NCBI GenBank assembly: GCA_024233835.1
Contig: JACKPC010000007.1
Span: 62,001-126,000 of the forward strand
Reading direction: 5' to 3'
Source of the DNA: Leptospiraceae bacterium
GTDB taxonomy: Bacteria > Spirochaetota > Leptospiria > Leptospirales > Leptospiraceae
DNA length: 64,000 nucleotides
Shown here: positions 34,760 to 44,122 of the stretch, piece after piece
Position numbering within the stretch: position 1 is the first letter of the stretch
Layout: each line of letters begins with the position of its first letter
Notes under the pieces: generated by a model
Seen by the model: only the letters and a program-made list of their open reading frames with translations
What the model was told of the DNA's origin: nothing
Databases searched by the model: none
Position numbers and translations under genes: made by a program

Positions 34760-35740
34760 TTATTTATCCTTCCACAGTTTGATTTCGCCAGAATCAATAG
34801 ATTTATGTAGATGATCCATAATTCCTTTTTGTGCTTCTTCAATTTCCGCCAGGGTAACCGGACCCATACAATCCATTTCAAGTCGTATGGCTTTTGCTAA
34901 CCAGGGTTCGCACTTTTCCAGTATTTTTTCCGCGACTGAAAGTTCTACACCTTTCAAAGAAAAGGCTACCACGATAGGGTTAAACGTGGCAAGAAATTTT
35001 GATAAATTTGTTCGGTCTACCCGCAACAAATCATCAAACGTATAAAAGTGCTCGTTTATATGTTCGGCATATTCGGGGTTGATCTCTTTTATTTTTGAAA
35101 ATAATTTTACAGAAAGGTTGGGATTTAAACGGGCCAGAATTTCAGCAGCTTTTCTTCCACCCTTATTTTTAATTTTAGAAACCATCAGGTTGGATTCTAT
35201 AATATCTTTTTTAAAACGGAGAAAACGTTCCAGTTCATCTCGAATTTCTTCCGAATGAAAATCGATTTTATTAATTTCTATAAGAATTTTCTCCCGTGTA
35301 TTCTCAGGAAGCTCTTCTACCAGCGTAGAGGACTCACCCGGATCGGCAAAACACATGACCATAGCTATAATGCGGGGCGATTCGTCCTGTATTATCAGGT
35401 TTAATTCGTCTCGATTTTTTTCTTTTAGGAGGTTGATTTCCGAAACTTCCTGAATACCTTCCTGTATTATACTTTCAATTTTTCTATAAATAGCCGTATC
35501 ACCCGGTTGACGACCGGGTGCTTTAAGACCGGAACTCGGACTATTTTTCTTTATATACCGTACAAACTCTTCCAAAACCCTGTTTTCTTCGGAAACACTG
35601 GTCGCAGACACGCCATTTAGTTTGTCCATGAGTTTTTCTATATCCCTGGCGTTTAATTTTTCAAGGGTATCCCTCGGAAGATAATCGCCAATGAGATTAA
35701 ACAAAATGGCAGCTTTGCTATTGGAAGAAAAATCTGTCAA
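34760..35740 (-). CDS. fliG: flagellar motor switch protein FliG
   Basis: 326 aa. FliG forms the rotor ring that couples FliF to torque from MotA. All three domains are visible: N-terminal (AAILFNLIGD), middle (about 110-190) and C-terminal with VDRTNLSKFLATFNPIVVAFSLKG and MGPVTLAEIEEAQKGIMD. The middle-domain EHPQ motif, which contacts FliM, is ESPR here (IIQDESPRIIAMVMCF), and the C-terminal torque helix has fewer charged residues than usual. Leptospirales carry more than one FliG, so this could be a specialised paralog. It overlaps fliF by 4 bp. Confidence 0.88.
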   Translation of the reverse strand: MTDFSSNSKAAILFNLIGDYLPRDTLEKLNARDIEKLMDKLNGVSATSVSEENRVLEEFVRYIKKNSPSSGLKAPGRQPGDTAIYRKIESIIQEGIQEVSEINLLKEKNRDELNLIIQDESPRIIAMVMCFADPGESSTLVEELPENTREKILIEINKIDFHSEEIRDELERFLRFKKDIIESNLMVSKIKNKGGRKAAEILARLNPNLSVKLFSKIKEINPEYAEHINEHFYTFDDLLRVDRTNLSKFLATFNPIVVAFSLKGVELSVAEKILEKCEPWLAKAIRLEMDCMGPVTLAEIEEAQKGIMDHLHKSIDSGEIKLWKDK

Positions 35741-37437
35741 CCGCTATCCTCTTCCGAAAGCCAGGTTCTGAGGAGCTGAGCCACCTCTTCCGGCTTTTCC
35801 TTGGCCATTTTCACTGCATTATCCAGAAGTTCCTTCCTGAGTTTTTCATCCGGAGAAAGTTCCACTTCAGCAGAACCTTCTTCCATAACCCGTAAAGCAG
35901 CCTCGCGCATCATCTGCTGTTGAGCAGCCAGCTCTTCTTCTTTGAGTCTTCTTCTTCTGGCAATTTCCTTTTTAACCGCTCTGTATATCAGGATGATGAG
36001 TATGAATGCTGTAAGTAAAGCCAGAGAAACAATAATCGCATTTCGAATCGTTTTCTGCCTTTCTAACTCGGCATCTTCTTTCGCAAATTGCTCGGAACGG
36101 TCTCTTTGCAGGGTCACTACGTTTAACTGATCCCCTCTGGCCGGGTCAAAACCAACGGCAGCTTTTAAGTTTTTTGTAATATTTCGAATCTCTTCTTCTG
36201 AAACAGGGGTGTATTTTCTTTCGTATTTAAAACCATCATCCGTAATTTTCTTAGTCCAGATTCCATCCACCACTACAGAAAGGGTAATTTTTTCTACCTT
36301 CCAGGGCTGCTTTTGAACATCCCGAACCTTCCGGTTAAATTCATAATTGGTTATATTCTCTTTTTTCTGATAATTAGCTTTCTGATAGTCTGTATCCTTG
36401 TATCCGGGAGGTAGATTGGGTTCCGTTCCGGCAGGTCCATCCGGAGTAAAACCGCGACCGGTAAAACTTTCCGTGGTTTCTTTGGAAGAAACTTTTAAGG
36501 AGTTCCCTTCTACTAACTCCAATTCACTATACGGTGTATCCGGATTATCCGGAATTTTCACTACAGGAGAAACTTCATTTGATTTATAGGATTCCTTATC
36601 CCAGTTTACGAGGTATTCGAAACGGGTAATATCCACCCTGTCCTCACCACCTAAAGTCCAGCGAAGGGTTTTTCGAATATCAAGCAGACGTTTTACCCTT
36701 TCTTCATCCTGAATCCTGAGTTTTTCCTGAATGAGCCTGAGTTCCAGTTTTTCTTTTTCGAGATCTTCTTCGAAGTCAGAAATTACCCGGCCTGTATCAT
36801 CGGCTACAGTTACATACTCCGGTTTTAAACGGGGAACCGCTCTGGAAACAAGATTCACAATCCCCTTCACTTCTTTCTTACTGATAGATTCGATACCGGG
36901 GGCATAATGCAAAATTACAGAAGCCTTTACGGGGGAACGGGTAGTCTCAAATAACTCCGAATCAGGAAGCGCAATATTCACATAGGCTTTGTTGATGGGC
37001 TTCAAAGTCTGTAAAGATTTTTCTATAGCTCCTTTCAGAGCCCTAAATTTTTTAATATCTTTATCAAACTGGGTTTCTGTAAACTTTTCCACATCAAAAA
37101 TTTCCCAACCGGGAACTCCGGGAGGAATTAGATTCTCCTGGGCCAGTTTTGTTACAATTTGCTGCCTCTTCTCAGGTTCCACAGAAATCACTGAAGTGTC
37201 TGAGGTGTTATAGGAATAGCCCATTGCATCCAGTTTTTTAGTAATTTCTGCGAAGTTTTTACTATCCAGATCGTGGAATAAGATGACATAATTCTTTTGA
37301 AGAGAAAAATTAGATAAGACAACAAAAGCTATCACTACGACCCCGAGGATCGCAGCAAGAATAGCCTTCTTGGTTTTATCCAGTTTAGACGATAACTCTT
37401 TGAGTTGATTCAGGAGTTTCTGAACCTGTTCGGGCAT
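35737..37437 (-). CDS. fliF: flagellar MS-ring protein FliF
   Basis: 566 aa. FliF builds the membrane ring of the basal body. Membrane helices flank the periplasmic part at about 22-45 (AILAAILGVVVIAFVVL) and 473-495 (NAIIVSLALLTAFILIILIY). Between them lie the YscJ/FliF domain (VILFHDLDSKNFAEI..., VNIALPDSELF) and the FliF C-terminal domain with VSPVVK and KKENITNYEFNRK. The cytosolic tail (about 500-566) holds the FliG-binding segment (KLRKELLDNAVKMAKEKPEEVAQLLRTWL). It starts the operon; the start ATG 37437 follows AGAGGTACC. Confidence 0.93.
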   Translation of the reverse strand: MPEQVQKLLNQLKELSSKLDKTKKAILAAILGVVVIAFVVLSNFSLQKNYVILFHDLDSKNFAEITKKLDAMGYSYNTSDTSVISVEPEKRQQIVTKLAQENLIPPGVPGWEIFDVEKFTETQFDKDIKKFRALKGAIEKSLQTLKPINKAYVNIALPDSELFETTRSPVKASVILHYAPGIESISKKEVKGIVNLVSRAVPRLKPEYVTVADDTGRVISDFEEDLEKEKLELRLIQEKLRIQDEERVKRLLDIRKTLRWTLGGEDRVDITRFEYLVNWDKESYKSNEVSPVVKIPDNPDTPYSELELVEGNSLKVSSKETTESFTGRGFTPDGPAGTEPNLPPGYKDTDYQKANYQKKENITNYEFNRKVRDVQKQPWKVEKITLSVVVDGIWTKKITDDGFKYERKYTPVSEEEIRNITKNLKAAVGFDPARGDQLNVVTLQRDRSEQFAKEDAELERQKTIRNAIIVSLALLTAFILIILIYRAVKKEIARRRRLKEEELAAQQQMMREAALRVMEEGSAEVELSPDEKLRKELLDNAVKMAKEKPEEVAQLLRTWLSEEDSG

Positions 37438-37716
37438 GAAAGGTACCTCTAGACATTAAAAAGTTTACAGTGACATAATTCAATTTCGGTATAAATGTAC
37501 AATTTATTTTTTCTTTTTTTCCTCAGAAACAAAACAAACTGATTAAGTTGTTAATAAAAGAATAACTCATGAAAAGAGGAAAAAACCTGCATTCGTTTTA
37601 TGCTATTTCACTGCTGTTAGGCTACTATAAAGAGCAAAGTTTGTCGACATATTTTTGCGTGTTAAGAGATAATTCTTTTGATTATTTACAGCTTAAATTT
37701 TTTTTTGTAAGTAGTT
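37438..37716. other. divergent spacer between fliF and DAHP synthase
   Basis: 279 bp, AT-rich, no gene. It must hold the promoter of the fliFGH transcript and that of the DAHP synthase gene. I see TTGTCGACA near 37641 as a possible -35-like site but no confident promoter. Confidence 0.4.
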
Positions 37717-38775
37717 ATGACGATCCAAACAGATAATTTAAGAATTTTGGAAACCCACTCCCTGATTCCACCGGGAGTAATTGTGGAAGATATACCCGTC
37801 TCCGATAAGGCTGCCGATACGGTGTCTAAGGCCAGGAATGATATATCCAATATCCTTCAGGGAAATGATGATAGAGTAATTGTGGTTTTAGGTCCCTGTT
37901 CCGTTCATGATATAAATGCGGTTATGGAATACGGCCATCGCTTAAAAGGAATCATGCCACATTTTGAAAGACAGCTTTTCATAGTCATGCGCGTTTATTT
38001 CGAGAAACCCAGAACTACAGTGGGTTGGAAAGGTTTTATCAATGATCCAGATCTGGATGGCAGCTTTAAAATCAATAAAGGACTGCAATTAGCCAGGAAA
38101 CTCCTTGTGGATCTGACCGACAGCGGAATTCCCTGCGGAACCGAGTTTTTAGATGTAGTTAGTCCGCAGTACATTGCTGACCTGGTTGCCTGGGGTGCCA
38201 TAGGGGCCCGTACCACCGAAAGTCAGGTGCACAGAGAACTCGCTTCCGGTCTATCCTGTCCGGTAGGTTTCAAAAATGGAACCGATGGAAATGTGCAAAT
38301 AGCTGTAGATGCCATCAAAGCTTCTCACTCCACTCACCATTTCCTTTCCATTACAAAATATGGGAATACCGCAATCTTCAAAACTTCCGGGAATAAGGAT
38401 ACACATGTCATCCTCAGGGGCGGAAACTCAGGTCCGAATTATTATGCTGAACACATAGAAAAAACCTCGGAGCTATTAAAGAAAAACAAACTTCCGAGCG
38501 GGGTTATGGTAGATTGCAGCCATGGAAACAGTAAAAAAGATTTCAACAAACAGGTTCTTGTTATGCATAGCCTCTGCGAACAGATTGCCGGTGGTTCCAG
38601 GAATATTGTTGGAGCCATGATAGAAAGTCATTTAAAAGAAGGAAGTCAGTCCATAGACAATAAACCTTTAGAATACGGAAAAAGCATTACCGATGCCTGC
38701 GTTTCCTGGGAAATAACCGTTCCTATGCTCGAAGAACTGGCTGAAGCTGTAGAAACCCGCAGAAATCGGACTTGA
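37717..38775 (+). CDS. type I 3-deoxy-D-arabino-heptulosonate 7-phosphate synthase
   Basis: 352 aa, AroF/AroG/AroH-type DAHP synthase. It condenses phosphoenolpyruvate and erythrose 4-phosphate, the first step of the shikimate pathway. Motifs in order: VVLGPCSVHD, RVYFEKPRTTVGWKGFINDPDLDGSF (PEP and E4P contacts), IGARTTESQVHRELASGLSCPVGFKNGTDG, and DCSHGNSKKD with EGSQS metal-site neighbours. The Cys, His, Glu and Asp metal ligands are in place. Residues for feedback by aromatic amino acids cannot be judged by eye, so the isoform is left unnamed. Confidence 0.92.
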   Translation: MTIQTDNLRILETHSLIPPGVIVEDIPVSDKAADTVSKARNDISNILQGNDDRVIVVLGPCSVHDINAVMEYGHRLKGIMPHFERQLFIVMRVYFEKPRTTVGWKGFINDPDLDGSFKINKGLQLARKLLVDLTDSGIPCGTEFLDVVSPQYIADLVAWGAIGARTTESQVHRELASGLSCPVGFKNGTDGNVQIAVDAIKASHSTHHFLSITKYGNTAIFKTSGNKDTHVILRGGNSGPNYYAEHIEKTSELLKKNKLPSGVMVDCSHGNSKKDFNKQVLVMHSLCEQIAGGSRNIVGAMIESHLKEGSQSIDNKPLEYGKSITDACVSWEITVPMLEELAEAVETRRNRT

Positions 38776-38996
38776 TAAATGTTAGCCTCTATTTTGTCAT
38801 TTCACTCTTTTTTTTAAATGACAGTATAAAGCTAAAGAATCCAGAATACAAGCAAGGTGAGTGGCAAAAGCGGGAGACTTTCCCTATCCGGCAGGAATCC
38901 GGAGTTTTTTCGTAGCGTTTCGTTAGGAAGAAATCTGCCACAAATTTTGTCCGGCTTCCGGGCCGGCAAACCTAAAAACTGAGATGGGAAATATCT

Positions 38997-40163
38997 ATGA
39001 AAATTCATGAATATCAGGCGAAGGAAGTTATAAGAAGGCATAAGGTAAATGTTCCTTTTGGAAAGGTCATTGATAGCCTTGATGGTTTCAATGCCGCATA
39101 TACAGAAGTCTCTGCAAAATCCCCTGTTGTCGTGGTCAAAGCACAGATCCACGCCGGAGGAAGAGGAAAAGGGGGAGGTGTAAAAGTCACCAAAACCAAG
39201 GAAGACGCAAGAACAGCAGCAGAGAAAATTCTGGGAATGCAATTAATTACCCACCAGACCGGACCGGAAGGCAAAAAAGTACTGAAAGTCTATCTTGAAC
39301 AGGGAATTGAAATCGCAAAGGAATACTACATCAGTCTTCTTTTAGACCGTGCTACCAAGAAAACTATCATCATGGCCTCTTCAGAGGGTGGAATGGAGAT
39401 AGAAGAAGTAGCTGCGAGTAATCCGGAAAAAATCATTAAAATTTCTGTTGATCCGGGAATCGGCCTTCAGGCAAACCAGGCAAGAGAGCTGGCATTTAGT
39501 TTAGGACTTCCGAACGAAGCGCTAAAATCAGCCGTTCCGTTCTTTTTAGCTCTTCATGATGCCTATATTAAAGAAGATTGTTCTCTCTTAGAAATAAACC
39601 CTTTAATTCTTACCAAACAAAACGAAATCATCGCCGGTGACTGTAAAATTACCTTTGATGATAACGCTCTTTACAGAAGCCCTGTGAATGCAGCTTTCCG
39701 GGATAAATCAGAAGAAGACCCCTTAGAACTCAAAGCCAGCGAATACAACCTGAACTACGTAAAATTAGATGGAAATATTGGCTGTATGGTAAACGGGGCC
39801 GGACTTGCCATGGCCACCATGGATATTATCAAACACGCAGGAGCCGAGCCGGCTAACTTCCTTGACGTAGGGGGCGGTGCCAATGTGGAAACTGTTACAA
39901 ACGGGTTTAAGATTATCTTAGGCGATCCACACGTAAAAGCCATTTTTGTAAACATTTTCGGTGGAATCGTTCGTTGTGATAGAGTAGCCCAGGGTATCGT
40001 AGAAGCAGCGAAAGCAGTGGATATTAAAGTTCCTCTGATGGTTCGTTTAAAAGGAACCAATGCGGAAGAAGGAAAAAAAATCCTGAGAGAAAGCGGTCTT
40101 GAACTGATTACCGCAGATGAGCTTTCCGATGCAGCGGAAAAAATTCCCAACCTGATTAAATAG
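38997..40163 (+). CDS. sucC: succinyl-CoA ligase, beta subunit
   Basis: 388 aa. With SucD it makes succinyl-CoA synthetase, forming ATP or GTP from succinyl-CoA in the citrate cycle. The ATP-grasp N-terminal half has MKIHEYQAKEVIRRHKV, VVKAQIHAGGRGKGGGVK and LEINPLILT; the C-terminal flavodoxin-like domain has NGAGLAMATMD, LDVGGGA and NIFGGIVRCD. Full length. The stop is 12 bp before sucD. The ribosome site is GAGATGGGA. Whether it uses ATP or GTP is not decided by eye. Confidence 0.95.
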   Translation: MKIHEYQAKEVIRRHKVNVPFGKVIDSLDGFNAAYTEVSAKSPVVVVKAQIHAGGRGKGGGVKVTKTKEDARTAAEKILGMQLITHQTGPEGKKVLKVYLEQGIEIAKEYYISLLLDRATKKTIIMASSEGGMEIEEVAASNPEKIIKISVDPGIGLQANQARELAFSLGLPNEALKSAVPFFLALHDAYIKEDCSLLEINPLILTKQNEIIAGDCKITFDDNALYRSPVNAAFRDKSEEDPLELKASEYNLNYVKLDGNIGCMVNGAGLAMATMDIIKHAGAEPANFLDVGGGANVETVTNGFKIILGDPHVKAIFVNIFGGIVRCDRVAQGIVEAAKAVDIKVPLMVRLKGTNAEEGKKILRESGLELITADELSDAAEKIPNLIK

Positions 40164-40175
40164 GATAGGTAGAAC

Positions 40176-41051
40176 ATGGCAGTTTTAGTAGATAAGAATA
40201 CAAGGCTTGTAGTACAGGGGATCACCGGGAAAGAAGGTGCCTTCCACACTTCCCAGATGATTGAATACGGAACCAATGTAGTGGCCGGAGTAACTCCCGG
40301 TAAAGGCGGACAAAAAAGCGAACACGGAGTTCCGGTTTTTAATAGTGTAAAAGATGCTATTGCCAAAGAAGGGGCAAATGCAGCGGTTATTTTCGTTCCT
40401 CCTCCTTTTGCAGCAGATGCTATATTAGAGGGAATTTATAATGAATTACCTCTGATTGTTTGTATTACAGAAGGAATTCCCGCACACGATATGCTGAAGG
40501 TAAATAGCGTATTACGCCATTCTAAAACAGTATTAATCGGGCCGAACTGTCCGGGGGTTATCTCACCGGGAAAATGCAAGATAGGGATTATGCCGGGCTT
40601 TATTCACAAAGAAGGAAGAATCGGTGTAGTATCTCGTTCCGGAACCTTAACCTATGAAGCTGTAGGACAGTTAAGTAATTTAGGAATGGGACAGTCTACC
40701 TGTATCGGAATCGGGGGAGACCCTATTATCGGAACCACCCATACCGATGCACTGAAGTTCTTGAACAGTGATCCGGATACAGATGGAATCGTAATGATAG
40801 GTGAAATCGGTGGAACGGCAGAAGAAGAAGCAGCCGAATACATCAAGAACCATGTAAAAAAACCGGTTGTAGGTTTTATCGCCGGCCAAACAGCTCCTCC
40901 CGGAAAACGTATGGGACACGCAGGTGCTATCATCAGCGGTGGAATGGGAACTGCGGAATCCAAAATGAAGGCTATGGCAGAAGCCGGGGTTCATGTTTGT
41001 AAATCACCTGCCGATCTCGGTGTAACCATGAAAAAAGCTCTCGGTAAATGA
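40176..41051 (+). CDS. sucD: succinyl-CoA ligase, alpha subunit
   Basis: 291 aa. The CoA-binding Rossmann domain is at the N-terminus (LVVQGITGKEGAFHT, VVAGVTPGKGG). The phospho-histidine loop is GKRMGHAGAIISGG near the C-terminus, and IGEIGGTAEEEAAEYI supplies the paired acidic residues. Full length and catalytically complete. Its stop overlaps the start of the next gene by 4 bp (ATGA), so the porin gene is translated from the same message. Confidence 0.95.
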   Translation: MAVLVDKNTRLVVQGITGKEGAFHTSQMIEYGTNVVAGVTPGKGGQKSEHGVPVFNSVKDAIAKEGANAAVIFVPPPFAADAILEGIYNELPLIVCITEGIPAHDMLKVNSVLRHSKTVLIGPNCPGVISPGKCKIGIMPGFIHKEGRIGVVSRSGTLTYEAVGQLSNLGMGQSTCIGIGGDPIIGTTHTDALKFLNSDPDTDGIVMIGEIGGTAEEEAAEYIKNHVKKPVVGFIAGQTAPPGKRMGHAGAIISGGMGTAESKMKAMAEAGVHVCKSPADLGVTMKKALGK

Positions 41052-42562
41052 TAGCTTTTTTCCTAAAAAGAAAAGCGGGGTTTTTAAACCTCGCTTTCAA
41101 AGCACTTATTCTCAGCTCTTTTTTTTTTCATCTAAACTTCCTACAAGCCACCGGCCTGAATAATGTCAAAGGCTTATACGGAGAACGTGCTACCGGTTTT
41201 GCCGGAGCCTTTACGGCTTTATCTGACGACCCCTCGGGTGCCTACTACAACCCTGCCGGACTTTCATTCGCAACCCATAATTATATTTCTGTAACGGCCA
41301 GTAGCTATAACCAGACAGAAAAAGTATATTCGAATATAGTAGGACTCTGGCAGGATTATAAACGAGAATCTAATACATATAATCCTAATTTTATAGGAGC
41401 TTTAAAACTTTTTGATAATTGGGCCTTCGCTTTTACCATTGTAAATACCATTTCAGAAGACTATAATCAGGGGGATCAATTTCGAGATCCGGGATACTTT
41501 CCTGACTTTTCTGAGATGCGCGCTGACTACTCGGAAAATGCCTTTCAATTTTTGTTCGGCCCCAGTATATCAATAAAAATTAGCAAAAATTCGGCTATTG
41601 GCTTCACGCTCTATGGCTTTAACGACAGAAGGCGAAGAAATATTTATGGAGAAGTCAGTGTAAAAGATGGAACCTACGGAATTGTTTCTATCAATGATAA
41701 CCGGGTGACAAATGGAATGGAACCGATTTTCGGGATCCAAACTCAACTTTTGAATAACATGAGTCTGGGTTTATCTGTAAAGAAAAAATTTGCTACCGAT
41801 AAAAACAGGAGGTATTCCTCCAGGAGTATATTAGGAAAAGACCATTTCTTCATCGAAGCCACTGATACTCAGAGTTCGGTCACTGCCGGAGGAAACCTGA
41901 TTCGCTCCTATGATCCTGTTTCTAAACCCTATGCGTTTAGCGGAGATTCGAACTTTACAGGAAGTATACCGGAACCGATAGAAACAAGATTCGGCATCGC
42001 CTTTTTTCCGGATCGCTTTCTTACCCTTTCCACAGATATAATTCACACGTCTTCTTATAGTAAAAAGAAAAAGTATTACCTGAGTGATTATAAGAATAAT
42101 ATAGTATACTTATATGATTACGAACAAAAAGAGGTCCGGCAAAAAGAAACCATAAACTTTGCATTCGGAATGGAATATTTTTTCCTGGATAACCTTGCAC
42201 TTCGAGTCGGTTACTTCACGAACCGAAGTGTAGTTAAAAAATTCAAAGTCTATGACTATCTCGTAAGCACATTTTCTTTGGTAGACAGCAGTGCCAGACT
42301 CAATTATTCTTTAAATGATCGTGGAGGACTTATCTACAACCTGCCCTCCTCTCCCAACACAAGTCCTTCTCAGGATTGGATGAACACAGAAGGCTATACC
42401 CTGGCCCTGAGCTTTGATACAGGTCAGGCTTCGACCAGTTTAAGTTTTGTGCATGAAGAAGGAAAAGGAAAAGGCCAGATTGAGCTTCTAAGAGAGCTTC
42501 CTCCTCTCAACAGTAGATTAAAAAGCTGGACGATTATATTAGCCGCTACTATTAAATATTGA
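41048..42562 (+). CDS. FadL/OmpP1/TodX family outer-membrane protein
   Basis: 504 aa, predicted beta-barrel porin for long-chain fatty acids or other hydrophobic molecules. The signal peptide is long, about 35 residues, ending near LQA before TGLNNVKGL. The family N-terminal plug segment is clear: GERATGFAGAFTALSDDPSGAYYNPAGLSFA, including NPAG. Alternating beta strands continue to the end, which closes with WTIILAATIKY, an outer-membrane-type terminus with a last aromatic residue. It is translationally coupled to sucD, an unusual position for a porin. Confidence 0.85.
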   Translation: MIAFFLKRKAGFLNLAFKALILSSFFFHLNFLQATGLNNVKGLYGERATGFAGAFTALSDDPSGAYYNPAGLSFATHNYISVTASSYNQTEKVYSNIVGLWQDYKRESNTYNPNFIGALKLFDNWAFAFTIVNTISEDYNQGDQFRDPGYFPDFSEMRADYSENAFQFLFGPSISIKISKNSAIGFTLYGFNDRRRRNIYGEVSVKDGTYGIVSINDNRVTNGMEPIFGIQTQLLNNMSLGLSVKKKFATDKNRRYSSRSILGKDHFFIEATDTQSSVTAGGNLIRSYDPVSKPYAFSGDSNFTGSIPEPIETRFGIAFFPDRFLTLSTDIIHTSSYSKKKKYYLSDYKNNIVYLYDYEQKEVRQKETINFAFGMEYFFLDNLALRVGYFTNRSVVKKFKVYDYLVSTFSLVDSSARLNYSLNDRGGLIYNLPSSPNTSPSQDWMNTEGYTLALSFDTGQASTSLSFVHEEGKGKGQIELLRELPPLNSRLKSWTIILAATIKY

Positions 42563-42809
42563 AACTTGTAATAGATAGAAGCTTTCTCTTTTCAAGGTAA
42601 ATGTGTAAGTGGAATCCGGAGTTTTTAAATTATAATTTGAACGAATTTCTGTTGTTCTGTCTATCACTGCTGCCGAATTTTTTTATATTTCTATAGAATT
42701 GCTGAAAAAAATCACACAGGCATCCAAATAATATTTCATGAATCCCACTCTTCCTGTAGAACTTTGATATATGAATCTACTTCTTCTCTATAAGGAGGTG
42801 TAATGAGTC
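42563..42809. other. gene-free spacer after the porin
   Basis: 247 bp without a convincing gene. Translation on the minus strand gives only scraps continuing the transposase remnant of the next entry. Confidence 0.4.
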
Positions 42810-42926
42810 CTACCCTCTGTCGAGGAGATTAACGATCTTTATACGATCCGCTATTCTCTTATCCTTCGTTGTCCTGTGAATCTTCTTTATTATAATTCTG
42901 TCTGCATCGTTGAGTGGGAGTTCCAT
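42810..42926 (-). pseudogene. IS630-like transposase remnant (N-terminal scrap)
   Basis: 38 codons (MELPLNDADRIIIKKIHR..., ending IVNLLDRG before a stop). The pattern of charged helix followed by KDKRIADRIKIVNLLDRG resembles the helix-turn-helix start of IS630-type transposases (RTKDARVRDRLQAVLLL). The downstream DNA contains stops in all frames. Only a fossil; the identification is by eye on a short stretch. Confidence 0.4.
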
Positions 42927-43010
42927 ATTAGAATTATCGTATATACCCCACGCTTTCTTTACTGTTTATCCGAAAAGCACTTTTCATTTAGTATAAAAAT
43001 AATATATATC

Positions 43011-43143
43011 GCATAACGTTTGGTGACATGAAATGTTGGGGATTGCGTGACTGCGAACTTATCAACCGATAAGAACCGCTGCCTGTTGGCGGCACACTTG
43101 ACAAACCACTTAAACCCCAATATTTTATGACCGCGTGTTGGCT
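43011..43143. repeat. attC-like imperfect palindrome A
   Basis: 133 bp between outer boxes GCATAAC (43011-43017) and GTTGGCT (43137-43143). The inner arms GGTGACATGAAATGTTGGGG (43022-43041) and CCCCAATATTTTATGACC (43115-43132) pair with a two-base bulge and a few mismatches. The box next to the gene on its right is 4 bp from the stop codon at 43148. Each outer box deviates from the integron RYYYAAC/GTTRRRY consensus by one base. Imperfect pairing with extrahelical bases is expected of attC. Confidence 0.5.
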
Positions 43144-43147
43144 GAAG

Positions 43148-43684
43148 TTATTTTATTTTTATTAACTCGTTTTTATGTACCTTTAAATATTCTTTAAAAT
43201 TTTTTTCTCGTTCTGAAGAATCCTTATACCAATTATCCTCTAAAGTATTTAATTTACTTTCCAAATCCTTATCAAACTTATCAGATTCCTCATCCAACTG
43301 AGGCGGAATCTCCTGGTTATTAAAGTATTTTCTATAATCCTTATAAATTGAGACAATATCTAAAAAAATATTATATCCATTCTCATCTTTAATATCCTTA
43401 AGAGCGATTAAAAATCCATCATTATATCCTCCAGAGGTCTCTTGAAGAATTGAAATAAATCCACCATTATCAATTAAACCATCGCAAACAAAATAATAAC
43501 ATATTACCTTCTGAGCATCATTTAATCCTTTTGCTTTGTTTTTAGCAAATCCAAAATCATAGTAATGACTAAATACTTTTTGTTGAATATCAAAAGTATC
43601 AGGAAACATATCATACTCTTGTTTTGACAATTCTATCAAGCTTTGATTTTGAGAGTTACAAGAAATTGAAAATATCATAATCAC
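43148..43684 (-). CDS. DUF4375 domain protein
   Basis: 178 aa as read from GTG 43684. The DUF4375 signature is clear: KVICYYFVCDGLIDNGGFISILQETSGGYNDGFLIALKDI. The N-terminus (MIMIFSISCNSQ) looks like the end of a lipoprotein signal with SISC, but upstream in-frame codons reach a stop without a good start, so the true start is uncertain. DUF4375 proteins (DMP19-like fold) are of unknown function and are often found with polymorphic toxin and immunity genes. The gene lies between attC-like elements A and B. Confidence 0.75.
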   Translation of the reverse strand: MIMIFSISCNSQNQSLIELSKQEYDMFPDTFDIQQKVFSHYYDFGFAKNKAKGLNDAQKVICYYFVCDGLIDNGGFISILQETSGGYNDGFLIALKDIKDENGYNIFLDIVSIYKDYRKYFNNQEIPPQLDEESDKFDKDLESKLNTLEDNWYKDSSEREKNFKEYLKVHKNELIKIK

Positions 43685-43731
43685 AAAAATTATTATTGTT
43701 AATCGTTGCGTTGCATCTTTCTTTTAATTTC

Positions 43732-43807
43732 AGACAACGTCCCGAGCGTCATAAGACGTTTTCGCTAAATCCTATTTGGCGGAAATGTATTATACGCTCA
43801 GTTTGAG
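43732..43807. repeat. attC-like imperfect palindrome B
   Basis: 76 bp. Outer boxes AGACAAC (43732-43738) and GTTTGAG (43801-43807). Inner arms GAGCGTCATAAGACGTTTTCGC (43744-43765, shown split as 22 bases: GAGCGTCATAAG plus ACGTTTTCGC) and the complement region 43779-43799 pair with one bulged base. The stop codon of the neighbouring Imm53 gene lies inside the right arm. The last 25 bp or so are shared with element C. Confidence 0.55.
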
Positions 43808-44122
43808 GGCTGTTTTTTGATTATCCAATAGGACTGCTTTTTCAGTGAGTTCTTTAAATTTTTCTAAAAGGAATTCTAATTTTGTAGGGTCACCGTTTGC
43901 TTTGAAAGTTTTATCTTTAACTTCAAATGTATACCAATCTTCTTCTGATTGTTCATGCAATTCATAGGGAATATTTAGAGTTTCTATTTCCGTTTCCTGT
44001 AAATCAATTTCTACATGCCATCCGGGATTGTCTATGGTTTTTATTAAAATACCATAGCTGTGCTCTCTGTCACCATTACATTGGGAATAGTACCAGTCTT
44101 GTATAAATTGTAAAGTATTCAT
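43790..44122 (-). CDS. Imm53-like immunity protein
   Basis: 110 aa. The Imm53 pattern is visible: LQFIQDWYYSQCNGDREHSYGILIKTIDNPGWHVEIDLQETEIE. Imm53 proteins neutralise polymorphic-toxin nuclease-type domains in the cytosol. The start overlaps the stop of the upstream toxin-domain gene by 4 bp (ATGA), as is usual for toxin-immunity pairs. The C-terminal KLSV codons run into attC-like element B, so element and gene share bases. Confidence 0.8.
   Translation of the reverse strand: MNTLQFIQDWYYSQCNGDREHSYGILIKTIDNPGWHVEIDLQETEIETLNIPYELHEQSEEDWYTFEVKDKTFKANGDPTKLEFLLEKFKELTEKAVLLDNQKTALKLSV

Noticed and set aside
39755..40366. 203-codon open frame on the minus strand
   Set aside because: Antisense to the end of sucC and start of sucD, low-complexity, no ribosome site.
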